The notes beneath the pieces are model-generated. The model worked only from the letters and a program-made list of their open reading frames with translations. It was not told the origin of the DNA and searched no databases. Position numbers and translations under genes: made by a program. This document shows, one piece after another, positions 1 through 7,763 of a DNA stretch of 23,958 nt. This DNA comes from Bacteroidales bacterium (GTDB taxonomy: Bacteria > Bacteroidota > Bacteroidia > Bacteroidales > WCHB1-69), in the NCBI GenBank assembly GCA_012838875.1, contig DUOL01000236.1:1-23958 (forward strand). Reading direction: 5' to 3'. Every line of letters starts with the position of its first letter. The stretch's first letter is position 1.

Positions 1-11
1 GCTGGGGACGC

Positions 12-50
12 GGCGGCAAAAAAGCGAGCTTGTAAGCTCTTTTTGCCGCC
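12..50. repeat. Long hairpin inside the GC-rich island
   Basis: An 11-bp perfect stem (12-22 with 40-50) encloses a 3-nt bulge (23-25) and a 6-bp inner stem (26-31 with 34-39) closed by a 2-nt loop. A further outer stem (3-11 with 53-61) makes the whole 3-61 segment one foldback. On the + strand the 3' arm begins with five T but is followed by more GC-rich sequence, so it does not look like an ordinary intrinsic terminator. Confidence 0.75.
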
Positions 51-87
51 TTGCGACCCCACGGCTTGTGCCCGCGGACTTGGAACC

Positions 88-130
88 GGGCGCCGACCCC
101 GAGCGAAGCGAGGGGGCACGCCCTAATTAA
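88..130 (+). repeat. Dispersed GC-rich palindrome, copy 1
   Basis: Forty-three bases that match 20171-20213 in the same orientation with one difference (A at 106, T at 20189, in the loop). The unit is a hairpin: GGGCG (88-92) pairs with CGCCC (119-123), and an inner CCCC/GGGG stem leads to two tandem G/A oppositions, a G-C/C-G pair and a GAA loop. The right flank is the AT-rich TAATTAA shared by both copies. The left flank is other GC-rich sequence instead of the matching AT arm seen in copy 2. Confidence 0.85.
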
Positions 131-204
131 AATTAAAAAGATTCTATTTTTCTTGAAGAAACTTCTCTTTCATTCATTGATAAAAAAGATTATCTATATT
201 TTTG

Positions 205-212
205 TACTTTTG
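205..212 (+). promoter_or_regulatory. -7 promoter element (TACTTTTG)
   Basis: Exact match to the Bacteroidota -7 consensus TAnnTTTG, 18 bases before the lipoprotein start codon at 231. I see no convincing -33 TTTG at the usual spacing. It probably drives the 231-3214 block. Confidence 0.55.
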
Positions 213-230
213 CAGAGCAAATAGAAATAA

Positions 231-986
231 ATGTATTATCGTTTTTTATTTTTACTACTCTTTTCTTTTTCGCTTATTGGCTGTCGTCAAACTAAGCAAG
301 AGATTGTTTTTCGTGGAAACATAACGCATTATTCCAATCATCAGTGGCTATATATTTCCGAGCTGACCTTAGACGGGTTTACTCTTTTTGATTCTACTGA
401 AATTAAAAATGGTGAGTTTAATTTTACGCTAAAATCTACTGATGAAATCAGTCGTCAGAGGCGAAGTACACCTACTTTTTTCCAATTATCATTACAGCCT
501 AACCAAGCTTTTACTACGTTAGCTAAAAACGGGGAAGTGCTTGAAATTGAAGCTGATGCGAGAAATATGGCAAAAAGTTACAACATAAAAGGAGCAGAGG
601 ATGCACGGTTAATGAATAGATTAGATAAACAACTTGCACTATTCATTGACTCTACAGATATTCTTACTTCTATCTATCAAAGTGAAATAGAGAATGATTC
701 CGTGCGCGGTCTGGTTGAAAAGGCTTATAATCAATTAGTTTATAATCATACCACTTTTCTTAAAGATTTTATAGCGGAAAATCCGACTTCGATAGCTACG
801 ATTGCGGCTTTTTATCAAAGATACAATAGGAAAATCTTTTTTATAGAAGATGAAAACTTACCCTTATTAGAACAAATCTATCAACAACTTGTTATAATTT
901 ATCCGGACAACGAGAATATAAAATGGATAAATAATAGGATAGAAATGATTAAATTCAAATTAGCTCAAGAAAATGAAAATAAATAG
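231..986 (+). CDS. DUF4369-type lipoprotein without a thioredoxin domain
   Basis: A 251-residue predicted lipoprotein. Residues 1-17 are a hydrophobic signal with lipobox L-I-G-C, so Cys18 would be lipidated. The N-terminal half has the beta-rich pattern of DUF4369, the domain found in front of TlpA/ResA-like thioredoxins in Bacteroidota; the middle holds the F-I-x-x-N-P-x-S segment usual in those proteins before the thioredoxin domain. Here the protein ends about 65 residues later in a lysine- and glutamate-rich tail with no CxxC. So it is either a naturally thioredoxin-free member or a shortened one. The start is supported by the -7 element just upstream. The next gene starts 14 bases before this one ends, which suggests translational coupling. 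Its role is unknown; a place in the envelope is inferred from the lipobox. Confidence 0.8.
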   Translation: MYYRFLFLLLFSFSLIGCRQTKQEIVFRGNITHYSNHQWLYISELTLDGFTLFDSTEIKNGEFNFTLKSTDEISRQRRSTPTFFQLSLQPNQAFTTLAKNGEVLEIEADARNMAKSYNIKGAEDARLMNRLDKQLALFIDSTDILTSIYQSEIENDSVRGLVEKAYNQLVYNHTTFLKDFIAENPTSIATIAAFYQRYNRKIFFIEDENLPLLEQIYQQLVIIYPDNENIKWINNRIEMIKFKLAQENENK

Positions 987-2241
987 AACTATTTTTTCAA
1001 TTATACTTTTTTGTGCATTTATCGCACCGAGTTTTGCGTCTCATCTTTTAATTCCGATGGATTTAAGTCAAAAGAACCACCTTAAAGCGTATGGGATTGC
1101 CTATTTTGCTGTCTCACAGTCCATTGATGTAGGTTGGCTTTTGAATTACCGAGGAGGTAGTTTCATCTGTTCATACGAGCAATCTATTGAAAACGAGTGT
1201 ATCGTTCGTGATGTTTCTTATCAGGTTATAGCTGATGTACAAGCAAGGGCTATCCGAGATGAAATCAGCTCGGTTGAGTCAAATATGAGCGAGATAAAAT
1301 TGACAAAAGCTCCAAAGATAGCGGTATATTCGCCAAAAAGCAAATTACCTTGGGATGATGCGGTTACATTAGTTCTCACTTACGCCGAAATTCCGTACGA
1401 TGTCATTTATGATGAAGAGGTTATCATGGGCGTATTGCCAAAGTATGATTGGTTACACTTGCACCATGAAGATTTTACGGGACAATACGGGAAATTTTGG
1501 GCTAGTTATCGCAATGCGGCGTGGTACATTGAAGACGTAAGAACATCAGAAGAGCGGGCAGCAAAGTTAGGATTTAAAAAAGTTTCTCAAATGAAATTAG
1601 CCGTAGCAAAAGGAATTCGAGATTTTGTAGCGGGCGGAGGCTATCTTTTTGCAATGTGTTCCGGCGCCGATAGTTTTGACGTAGCCTTAGCCGCTGACGG
1701 TGTTGACATCTGCGATGTTATGTTCGATGGCGACCCTATCGAGCCAAACGCACAAGAAAAACTAAACTACGACAACTGTTTCGCTTTTACAAATTTTAAA
1801 ATAGTGACGAATCCTTACATCTATGCTATTGCAGACATTGACGTTGACCCCAATATACATATCAGCAATAAGAAGAACGATTATTTCAATCTTTTTGAAT
1901 TTTCTGCAAAATGGGACCCCGTACCGACCATGCTTTGTCAAAATCATCAAAATGTAATTGCCGGATTTATGGGACAAACGACTGCTTTCAGAAAAGACAA
2001 AGTTAAACCGCACGTTGTCGTAATGGGGGAAACTCCTCTTTTTGATGAAGTTCGATACATTCATGGCGAATTTGGAAAAGGGACTTGGACATTTTATTCC
2101 GGCCACGACCCCGAAGATTATCAACACTTTGTTAACGACCCACCCACAGACCTCAACCTATTTCCTAACTCCGCAGGGTATCGTTTAATTTTAAATAATG
2201 TGCTTTTCCCTGCTGCCAAAAAAGAAAAACAAAAAACATAG
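973..2241 (+). CDS. Conserved exported Bacteroidota protein (database label 'asparagine synthetase B')
   Basis: A 422-residue protein with an N-terminal signal peptide (hydrophobic 6-19, likely cleavage after A-S-F-A near residue 22). I recognise it as a highly conserved Bacteroidota family that databases often call 'asparagine synthetase B'. I see neither the N-terminal catalytic Cys of class II amidotransferases nor a PP-loop, so that label looks wrong. Around residues 219-232 it has G-G-G-Y-L-F-A-M-C-S-G, which resembles the nucleophile elbow of class I glutamine-amidotransferase-like folds (ThuA-like proteins). Other striking blocks are H-L-H-H-E-D-F-T-G and the C-terminal G-H-D-P-E-D-Y-Q-H, rich in His and acidic residues and so possibly catalytic or metal-binding. 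It overlaps the lipoprotein gene by 14 bases and ends 4 bases before phoH. The enzymatic function is unknown; an exported hydrolase-like role is inference. Confidence 0.8.
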   Translation: MKINRTIFSIILFCAFIAPSFASHLLIPMDLSQKNHLKAYGIAYFAVSQSIDVGWLLNYRGGSFICSYEQSIENECIVRDVSYQVIADVQARAIRDEISSVESNMSEIKLTKAPKIAVYSPKSKLPWDDAVTLVLTYAEIPYDVIYDEEVIMGVLPKYDWLHLHHEDFTGQYGKFWASYRNAAWYIEDVRTSEERAAKLGFKKVSQMKLAVAKGIRDFVAGGGYLFAMCSGADSFDVALAADGVDICDVMFDGDPIEPNAQEKLNYDNCFAFTNFKIVTNPYIYAIADIDVDPNIHISNKKNDYFNLFEFSAKWDPVPTMLCQNHQNVIAGFMGQTTAFRKDKVKPHVVVMGETPLFDEVRYIHGEFGKGTWTFYSGHDPEDYQHFVNDPPTDLNLFPNSAGYRLILNNVLFPAAKKEKQKT

Positions 2242-2245
2242 TACA

Positions 2246-3214
2246 ATGGAAAAAACTATTACGCTTGATAACTTCGTTTCTATTGCTATCAGCGGGCATC
2301 ATAATGTAAATTTCGATTTGCTTTGCAAATTGTATCCTAAATTAAAGCTTAATTTACGAGGGAACGAACTTAAAGTTAGCGGCGAAGAGAACCTCATTAA
2401 AATTTTTGAAAATCGACTCAAATTATTAATTACACACTTTGAAAAGTTTGAAAAATTAACGGAGGACGATATTTTACAAATTGTCTCATTAGAAGACGAC
2501 TCTTTCTATCAACTTGACCGCAATAAACTCAATTCCGACACTATTTTGCACGGACGGGAAGGGCGAGTTATTAAAGCTATCACCCCAAATCAAAAGAGAA
2601 TTGTTGAGAGTGTTGCAAAACATGACATGATTTTCTCCATCGGACCTGCCGGAACAGGAAAAACCTACACGGCAGTCGCTTTAGCAGTGAGAGCTTTAAA
2701 AAACAAGCAAATTAAAAGAATTATCCTTACGCGTCCTGCGGTAGAAGCAGGAGAAAACTTGGGATTTTTGCCCGGCGACTTACGCGATAAACTTGACCCT
2801 TATCTACAACCACTTTATGACGCACTTTGGGACATGATGCCAATGCAAAAGCTGCTGAGCTATTTAGAAGACAAAACCATTGAAATTGCTCCTCTTGCCT
2901 TTATGCGGGGACGGACTTTGGATAATGCCTATGTTATTTTAGATGAAGCTCAAAATGCTACCGAAAACCAGTTAAAAATGTTCCTAACCCGTATGGGAAA
3001 AAACGCCAAGTTTTTTATCACCGGCGACATTACACAGATAGATTTACCCAAAAACCAAAATTCCGGACTCATTCTCGCCTCTAAAATTTTAAAAAATATT
3101 AAAGGCATTGATTTTATCTTTCTTGATAAGAATGATGTTGTAAGACACCCGCTAGTTACTAAAATCATTGATTCTTACAGTGCTTGGGAGGAGAGTATCA
3201 AAAAAACGCTATAA
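2246..3214 (+). CDS. phoH: PhoH-like ATPase
   Basis: A 322-residue PhoH family P-loop ATPase. Walker A G-P-A-G-T-G-K-T is at residues 133-140, Walker B/DEAQ motif L-D-E-A-Q-N at 232-237, and the family block L-T-R-P-A-V-E-A-G-E follows Walker A. The N-terminal ~110 residues match the usual PhoH front domain. The ATG at 2246 is preferred over one 48 bases upstream because that longer version lies inside the preceding gene and adds a lysine-rich tail alien to the family. The protein is cytoplasmic and usually linked to RNA metabolism together with YbeY or KH/PIN proteins, none of which is seen here. Its stop codon overlaps the end of galE on the other strand by six bases. Confidence 0.93.
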   Translation: MEKTITLDNFVSIAISGHHNVNFDLLCKLYPKLKLNLRGNELKVSGEENLIKIFENRLKLLITHFEKFEKLTEDDILQIVSLEDDSFYQLDRNKLNSDTILHGREGRVIKAITPNQKRIVESVAKHDMIFSIGPAGTGKTYTAVALAVRALKNKQIKRIILTRPAVEAGENLGFLPGDLRDKLDPYLQPLYDALWDMMPMQKLLSYLEDKTIEIAPLAFMRGRTLDNAYVILDEAQNATENQLKMFLTRMGKNAKFFITGDITQIDLPKNQNSGLILASKILKNIKGIDFIFLDKNDVVRHPLVTKIIDSYSAWEESIKKTL

Positions 3215-4234
3215 AACATTTTGTAGATACAGCTCCCACCTCCACGCTGAATCGACCATATCGTCCAATGAATATTGGGGCACCCAGCCCAACAGCTTTT
3301 CCGCTTTGGAAGAGTCACTGTAGATAGCCGATACATCACCGGCACGTCTTTCGCCTATTTGAACAGGTAGTGTTTTTTGTATAACTTTTTCAAATGCATG
3401 CACCATTTCGAACACCGTAACTCCTTGTCCACTACCTAAATTGAAAACTTCAACCGCATGTTCATTTTTCTTATCAATAAGAAATTGCAAAGCTTGAATG
3501 TGTGCGGTGGCAATATCCGACACGTGGATATAGTCACGAATGCAAGTGCCGTCGCGCGTGGGATAATCCGTACCGAAAACCGTTAATCTCGACAACTTAC
3601 CAATCGCAACCTGCGTAATAATCGGCAGGAGATTATTCGGCTTATCAGGTGATAACTCTCCGTTTTTGCCGCTCATATCCGCACCAACCGGGTTAAAATA
3701 TCTTAAATTTACAGCCTTTAGCGAAGGGTTCATCTGCGCGTAAAATTCTATCATCTTCTCCCCTATTTGCTTCGTATGTGCATACGGAGAAAATGGCTCT
3801 CTCAACGGTGTAAGCTCATTGACAGGCAAATCGCTAACTTCACCGTAAACAGAACAAGACGATGAAAATATCAAATTATGAACATGAAATTTCGCACAAG
3901 CTTCTAAAACATTTTCCAAAACTTGCAAATTATTTCTGTAATAAAGCAACGGCTTGGCAACCGACTCAGGTACCGATTTATAAGCTGCAAAATGAATTAT
4001 TGCTTCGACATCAGGATTTTCCTCAAATATTTTAAAAAAACTCTCTTTTTCTGCAATATCTACAGGATAGTTCATTACTTTTTCACCTGTAATCAGCTCT
4101 ATGCGGCTCGCTGTTTCAGGAGTTGAACGTTCACAATTATCCGCGGAAATAACTTTAAATTTCTTACTTTTCAATAGCTCTATCACCGTGTGCGAGCCTA
4201 TATAACCCATGCCTCCAGTAACTAAGACCTTCAA
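3209..4234 (-). CDS. galE: UDP-glucose 4-epimerase (TTG start)
   Basis: A 341-residue extended short-chain dehydrogenase that interconverts UDP-glucose and UDP-galactose with bound NAD, feeding surface polysaccharide and galactose metabolism in the cytoplasm. The NAD motif T-G-G-x-G-Y-I-G-S-H is at residues 6-15. The catalytic Ser lies in S-S-S-C-S-V-Y-G (124-131), and Y151xxxK155 is present. N-P-V-G-A-D and the C-terminal R-x-G-D-V block are typical. The start is TTG at 4234-4232: the canonical M-K-V-L-V-T-G-G begins there and an in-frame stop lies five codons upstream with no ATG or GTG between. It lies 65 bases after the response-regulator gene on the same strand, so transcription from that operon is possible. 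Confidence 0.95.
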   Translation of the reverse strand: MKVLVTGGMGYIGSHTVIELLKSKKFKVISADNCERSTPETASRIELITGEKVMNYPVDIAEKESFFKIFEENPDVEAIIHFAAYKSVPESVAKPLLYYRNNLQVLENVLEACAKFHVHNLIFSSSCSVYGEVSDLPVNELTPLREPFSPYAHTKQIGEKMIEFYAQMNPSLKAVNLRYFNPVGADMSGKNGELSPDKPNNLLPIITQVAIGKLSRLTVFGTDYPTRDGTCIRDYIHVSDIATAHIQALQFLIDKKNEHAVEVFNLGSGQGVTVFEMVHAFEKVIQKTLPVQIGERRAGDVSAIYSDSSKAEKLLGWVPQYSLDDMVDSAWRWELYLQNVL

Positions 4235-4299
4235 TATTCTATTATTTTAGTTAATAAATACTTTTAAAAAAACAATGAATAATTATCGTACGTAAAGAT

Positions 4300-4986
4300 T
4301 TACATCACTAACTTAAAACCTATTCCATGAATATTTATTATTTGCACTGACGGTTCATTTTTAAAATGTTTACGCAATTTTGTAATATAAACGTCCATGC
4401 TTCGTGCATTATAATAACTATCATCTCCCCAGATCTTCTTAAGAACGTACTCCCGCTCCAACACTTCATTTTTTTTCTGAATAAGCATTAAAAGCAGTTC
4501 CGATTCTCTTGTGGTCAATTTCTGTTCTACTCCCTGGATAGTTAAGGTTTGTCTATTTGCGTCAAATGAAGAATTTCCAAATTGAAAAAGAGTTTGAACA
4601 TTCTTGCCGCTGTCCGGCGATATTCGCCTAATTAAGGCTTGTAATCGCGCAAGAAGAACTTCCATAGAAAACGGTTTGGTTATATAGTCGTCCCCGCCTA
4701 TGGACAGTCCTTCAATCACATCTTCTTGCAAATTCTTAGCTGTCAAAAAAACTATCGGAATCTGCTCGTCCATTTTTCTAATCTCTTTTGCCAAAGTAAA
4801 GCCATCTTTTAACGGCATCATCACATCAATTAAACAGATATCAAAATCGGATTTGCAAAAAAACTCGTATGCCTCTTCTCCATTATTAGCATGTTGAACC
4901 GAGTATCCTTTAGCCTCAAGATAAGTTGTCAACACTTTACCCAAATTAACATCATCTTCTGCTAATAATAATTTTATTGTATCCAT
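4300..4986 (-). CDS. OmpR-family response regulator (RprY-like)
   Basis: A 228-residue regulator with a receiver domain (about 1-120) and a winged-helix DNA-binding domain (about 130-228). Receiver residues are complete: acidic pair D11-D12, phosphoacceptor D54 (L-I-D-V-M-M-P), T82 and K104 (I-T-K-P). The output domain shows the OmpR-type ending R-S-x-D-V-Y-I-T-K-L-R-K. It lies five bases after its kinase, so the two are surely co-transcribed. Length, gene order and the large sensor of the partner recall RprX/RprY of Bacteroides; I am not sure it is the true orthologue. Targets cannot be read from the window. Confidence 0.92.
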   Translation of the reverse strand: MDTIKLLLAEDDVNLGKVLTTYLEAKGYSVQHANNGEEAYEFFCKSDFDICLIDVMMPLKDGFTLAKEIRKMDEQIPIVFLTAKNLQEDVIEGLSIGGDDYITKPFSMEVLLARLQALIRRISPDSGKNVQTLFQFGNSSFDANRQTLTIQGVEQKLTTRESELLLMLIQKKNEVLEREYVLKKIWGDDSYYNARSMDVYITKLRKHFKNEPSVQIINIHGIGFKLVM

Positions 4987-4991
4987 AGGTT

Positions 4992-6521
4992 CTATTTTTT
5001 AATCGGAAAATAAATAGTAAAAAGTGTCCATTTTTTAAGTTCACTCTCTACCTCAATTGTTCCACCGTGCAAATTTACAATTTTTTTTACATATCCCAAT
5101 CCTAACCCATAACCTTTTGCGTCATGGACATTTCCCTTAAAAATTCGGTAAAAATCGTCAAAAAGATGTTTGAGATTTCTTTTTGAAATTCCAATTCCGT
5201 TATCTTTTATTCTTAAAATTAGATATTTTTTGCTATTTTTGGTACTAATTTCAATCTTCATCTTCTTATCTTTATCCGAATATTTCACCGCATTTTCAAC
5301 TAGATTTATAATAACATTTTGAATATGAGTTAAGTCAGCATTGATAATATACGATTCGGCATCCAAAAATAGTAAAAGTTTTCCCTGCTTTGATGAGATT
5401 TGTAATAAAATATTCTCAGCAACCTCTTTTATAACTTTATGAACATCTACGCGTTGCATATTCATTTTCAACTGTCCTTTTCTTAAAAGAGCAATTTGCA
5501 ATACATTGTTAACCATCTCTTTAAGTCTATCATTTTCATGTTTGATAATAGAGATATAAGTCATTTTTAAAGTTTCGTCTTCAATAACTCCTTTTTCCGC
5601 TAGCGCTTCAGCCGCCAATGAGATGGTTGCAATGGGGGTCTTAAGCTCGTGCGTCATATTGTTTATGAAATCATTTTTAATATCCGTAACTTTTTTCTGT
5701 TTATAGAGTGCTGAAAGTGTAATTCCGGCAATTAAGAGAATAATAAATAGAAAGAGCCCGATTAAGCCCACAGTATTGCTCATTCGCTGAAGGAAAAAAC
5801 CTCTTTCAGTCGGAAAATAGAGAATAAGATAGTGCGGTGCCACAAACTTATCACTACTTTTTAAACTAAAAAGATATCTACTCTTCAACATCTCATCGGT
5901 TGATATTTCAAACGGAGGGACTATGAAAGTCGCTGACAAAGAGTTATATAGAGCAAAGTCGAACGGCAAAACCAAGTTCTCATCAATGAGTGCTTCTTTT
6001 ATAATTCTATTGAGAAAATCGCGATTCAAAAGCTGAATAGTCGCACTATCCATGCTCATTTGAACACCTTTTCTATATTTACTTTTCTTACCGATATCTT
6101 CATACGGCAGCACATCAATATCGGTTTCCCATTTCCCATATTTAATCCTGCCGCTCGAACGGTATGTCGTATCAAAATAGATAGTATCTAGCGGGACTAT
6201 TATATTTTTATCTTCAAAATTCAGTACCGCCTTAACTACTCCAACTTTATTGCCGGTAATCGAATCGAAGAGATGTTTTTTGGAAAATTTTTGAAAAAGC
6301 GGCGTTTGTAAAGCGGCTGTATCTTGCAAATCCAATGTGTCGCCTTGAAGAACCCAATTAATTCTTTCAATTACTTCCGAACCTACAGTCTGAATTTCAT
6401 CTTTAAAGATATTTCTTTGCTGTGTTTCCGCTTCTACATATAAACGAAAAATAGCAACTACCAGCAGTATAGCGGCTAAAAAAAGCAAAAAAGCCAACGG
6501 AATAAGAAATCGCTTTTTCAT
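4992..6521 (-). CDS. Sensor histidine kinase (RprX-like)
   Basis: A 509-residue membrane kinase that would phosphorylate the response regulator encoded five bases downstream. Transmembrane segments at about 6-25 and 250-272 enclose a ~220-residue periplasmic sensor with no recognised fold. The HisKA domain has H291 in N-M-T-H-E-L-K-T-P. The ATPase domain has the N box N-L-V-E-N-A-V (406-412), D-N-G-I-G (440-444) and G-Y-G-L-G-L-G (470-476). The ATG at 6521 gives the first transmembrane helix and is the only sensible start. A strong -7 element ends only five bases before this ATG, so the transcript may carry almost no leader. Confidence 0.93.
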   Translation of the reverse strand: MKKRFLIPLAFLLFLAAILLVVAIFRLYVEAETQQRNIFKDEIQTVGSEVIERINWVLQGDTLDLQDTAALQTPLFQKFSKKHLFDSITGNKVGVVKAVLNFEDKNIIVPLDTIYFDTTYRSSGRIKYGKWETDIDVLPYEDIGKKSKYRKGVQMSMDSATIQLLNRDFLNRIIKEALIDENLVLPFDFALYNSLSATFIVPPFEISTDEMLKSRYLFSLKSSDKFVAPHYLILYFPTERGFFLQRMSNTVGLIGLFLFIILLIAGITLSALYKQKKVTDIKNDFINNMTHELKTPIATISLAAEALAEKGVIEDETLKMTYISIIKHENDRLKEMVNNVLQIALLRKGQLKMNMQRVDVHKVIKEVAENILLQISSKQGKLLLFLDAESYIINADLTHIQNVIINLVENAVKYSDKDKKMKIEISTKNSKKYLILRIKDNGIGISKRNLKHLFDDFYRIFKGNVHDAKGYGLGLGYVKKIVNLHGGTIEVESELKKWTLFTIYFPIKK

Positions 6522-6526
6522 AAATG

Positions 6527-6534
6527 CAAAGATA
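6527..6534 (-). promoter_or_regulatory. -7 promoter element (TATCTTTG) of the kinase operon
   Basis: Exact TAnnTTTG on the minus strand, ending five bases before the kinase ATG. With the usual 5-8 bases from element to start point, transcription would begin at or next to the start codon. Confidence 0.6.
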
Positions 6535-6565
6535 CATTTTTTTAATACGATGTTTAAAAAAATAC

Positions 6566-6573
6566 TACTTTTG
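6566..6573 (+). promoter_or_regulatory. -7 promoter element (TACTTTTG)
   Basis: Exact TAnnTTTG on the plus strand, with a T-rich TTTA at 6541-6544 (21-base spacing) as a possible -33. It faces the DUF1573 gene and stands back-to-back with the kinase promoter. Confidence 0.55.
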
Positions 6574-6636
6574 CATATGCAAATAAAATCATTTTTATGA
6601 TAAAACGCTATCTTGAATCTTAAAAATATATTCCCA

Positions 6637-7728
6637 ATGAAAAAAATCTCAACTATAATACTCTTTTGTTTATGGATTCCCCTACTTTATTGTCAGCCAA
6701 AGCTTGAATTTGAAAAAAAATATTATGATTTTGGAGAAATAAAAGAAGAAGGTGGTAAGGTTACCGGACGTTTTACATTTACCAACACGGGCGACAGCAA
6801 TTTAATTTTGACAACTGTTCGACCGGGGTGCGGTTGTACTGCCGCCGATTACACTAAAACTCCTATTGCCCCCCAAGAAAAAGGATATATTGATGTTATT
6901 TTTGACCCCTACAATCGTCCCGGCGGATTTACAAAAAACATTAGAATTTACACCAATGAACCTATCTTTAACAACCCCCAAAATCCTCCTCACCTTATTT
7001 ATATAAAAGGATTTGTCCTTAAACGTCCCCCAACAATTTATGAATTAGCAGGTTACACCAGCGGCTATGGCGTTATGAGAATGAAAAGAAATAGTTGCCG
7101 GTTTACCGTGAAAAATAACGAAACCTATATTGACACTATCCATTTTAAGAATTTTGATACGAAAAGTGTAGAGTTTACTTCTATTAGATATCCTGCTTTC
7201 GTTGAAGAACTCAGCAGAAGTTTTGATACTAAAATTGAAGCTGACAAAGAGGGATATATCGTTGTCCAATATAATGCAAATCAACGTAATAGATGGGGAA
7301 AATGTAGCGATCCAATCTCTTTTACGACCACAGATTCGATTGAGCCAAACAAAGTTTTTGTTTTTAATGCAGAAATACGAGAAGATTTTTCTTACTTAAA
7401 ACCGGATAGCCCGCTGCCCATTATGCAACTGTCCGCCGCTGACATCTCATTCGAAAAATTAAAAAAAGGAGAAAAATTTGAATATACTGTAATTATTTCT
7501 AACACAGGAGAAGAGGACCTTATTATTCGTGATATCTCTGCCAATTTGAATGCCATAAAATTCACCCTGCCCAAAAATGTTATTCGTCCCAAGCAGTCAA
7601 CAAACCTACATATCGTTTTTGATAGCAACTTAAGAATCGGGAAACAAAACGGCTATATCGAAATAATATGCAATGACCCCAATCAAGCCAACTCTTACAT
7701 TAGATTATTCGGTGAAGTAATACAGTAA
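6637..7728 (+). CDS. Exported DUF1573 protein with two beta-sandwich repeats
   Basis: A 363-residue exported protein from the ATG at 6637. A TTG 24 bases upstream is rejected because M-K-K-I-S-T-I-I-L-F is a clean signal start. Signal residues 1-19, cleavage near L-Y-C/Q-P. Residues ~21-135 form a DUF1573 (ASH/MSP-like) domain: F-D-F-G-x-I opening, then T-N-T-G and R-P-G-C-G-C-T, the family's usual paired-cysteine block. A second similar domain lies at ~270-363 (I-S-N-T-G-E-E-D-L-I-I, and an F-G-E-V end). DUF1573 proteins are common in Bacteroidota envelopes, and their function is not settled. The gene has its own promoter and converges on rsgA with 35 bases between. Confidence 0.85.
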   Translation: MKKISTIILFCLWIPLLYCQPKLEFEKKYYDFGEIKEEGGKVTGRFTFTNTGDSNLILTTVRPGCGCTAADYTKTPIAPQEKGYIDVIFDPYNRPGGFTKNIRIYTNEPIFNNPQNPPHLIYIKGFVLKRPPTIYELAGYTSGYGVMRMKRNSCRFTVKNNETYIDTIHFKNFDTKSVEFTSIRYPAFVEELSRSFDTKIEADKEGYIVVQYNANQRNRWGKCSDPISFTTTDSIEPNKVFVFNAEIREDFSYLKPDSPLPIMQLSAADISFEKLKKGEKFEYTVIISNTGEEDLIIRDISANLNAIKFTLPKNVIRPKQSTNLHIVFDSNLRIGKQNGYIEIICNDPNQANSYIRLFGEVIQ

Positions 7729-7763
7729 TTCCTAATCAGCTAAGCGCCTTACACAACCAACGA

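Larger units (their letters stand above)
1..131. repeat. GC-rich, strongly self-complementary intergenic island
   Basis: This stretch is far richer in G+C than the AT-rich DNA beside it and has no plausible reading frame. It folds into consecutive hairpins. Positions 12-22 pair perfectly with 40-50 (11 bp); inside, 26-31 pairs with 34-39 around a two-base loop, leaving a three-base bulge. Outside, 3-11 pairs with 53-61 with one A/A mismatch. A second stem is 70-74 with 87-91, extended by 62-65 with 92-95. A third hairpin (88-124) is the part repeated near position 20171. It could be a composite of dispersed palindromic repeats or a structured RNA. The window edge may cut it. I cannot assign a family or a strand. 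Confidence 0.7.

Noticed and set aside
2198..2245. PhoH start at ATG 2198
   Set aside because: This lies inside the upstream gene and encodes a lysine-rich extension not seen in PhoH proteins.
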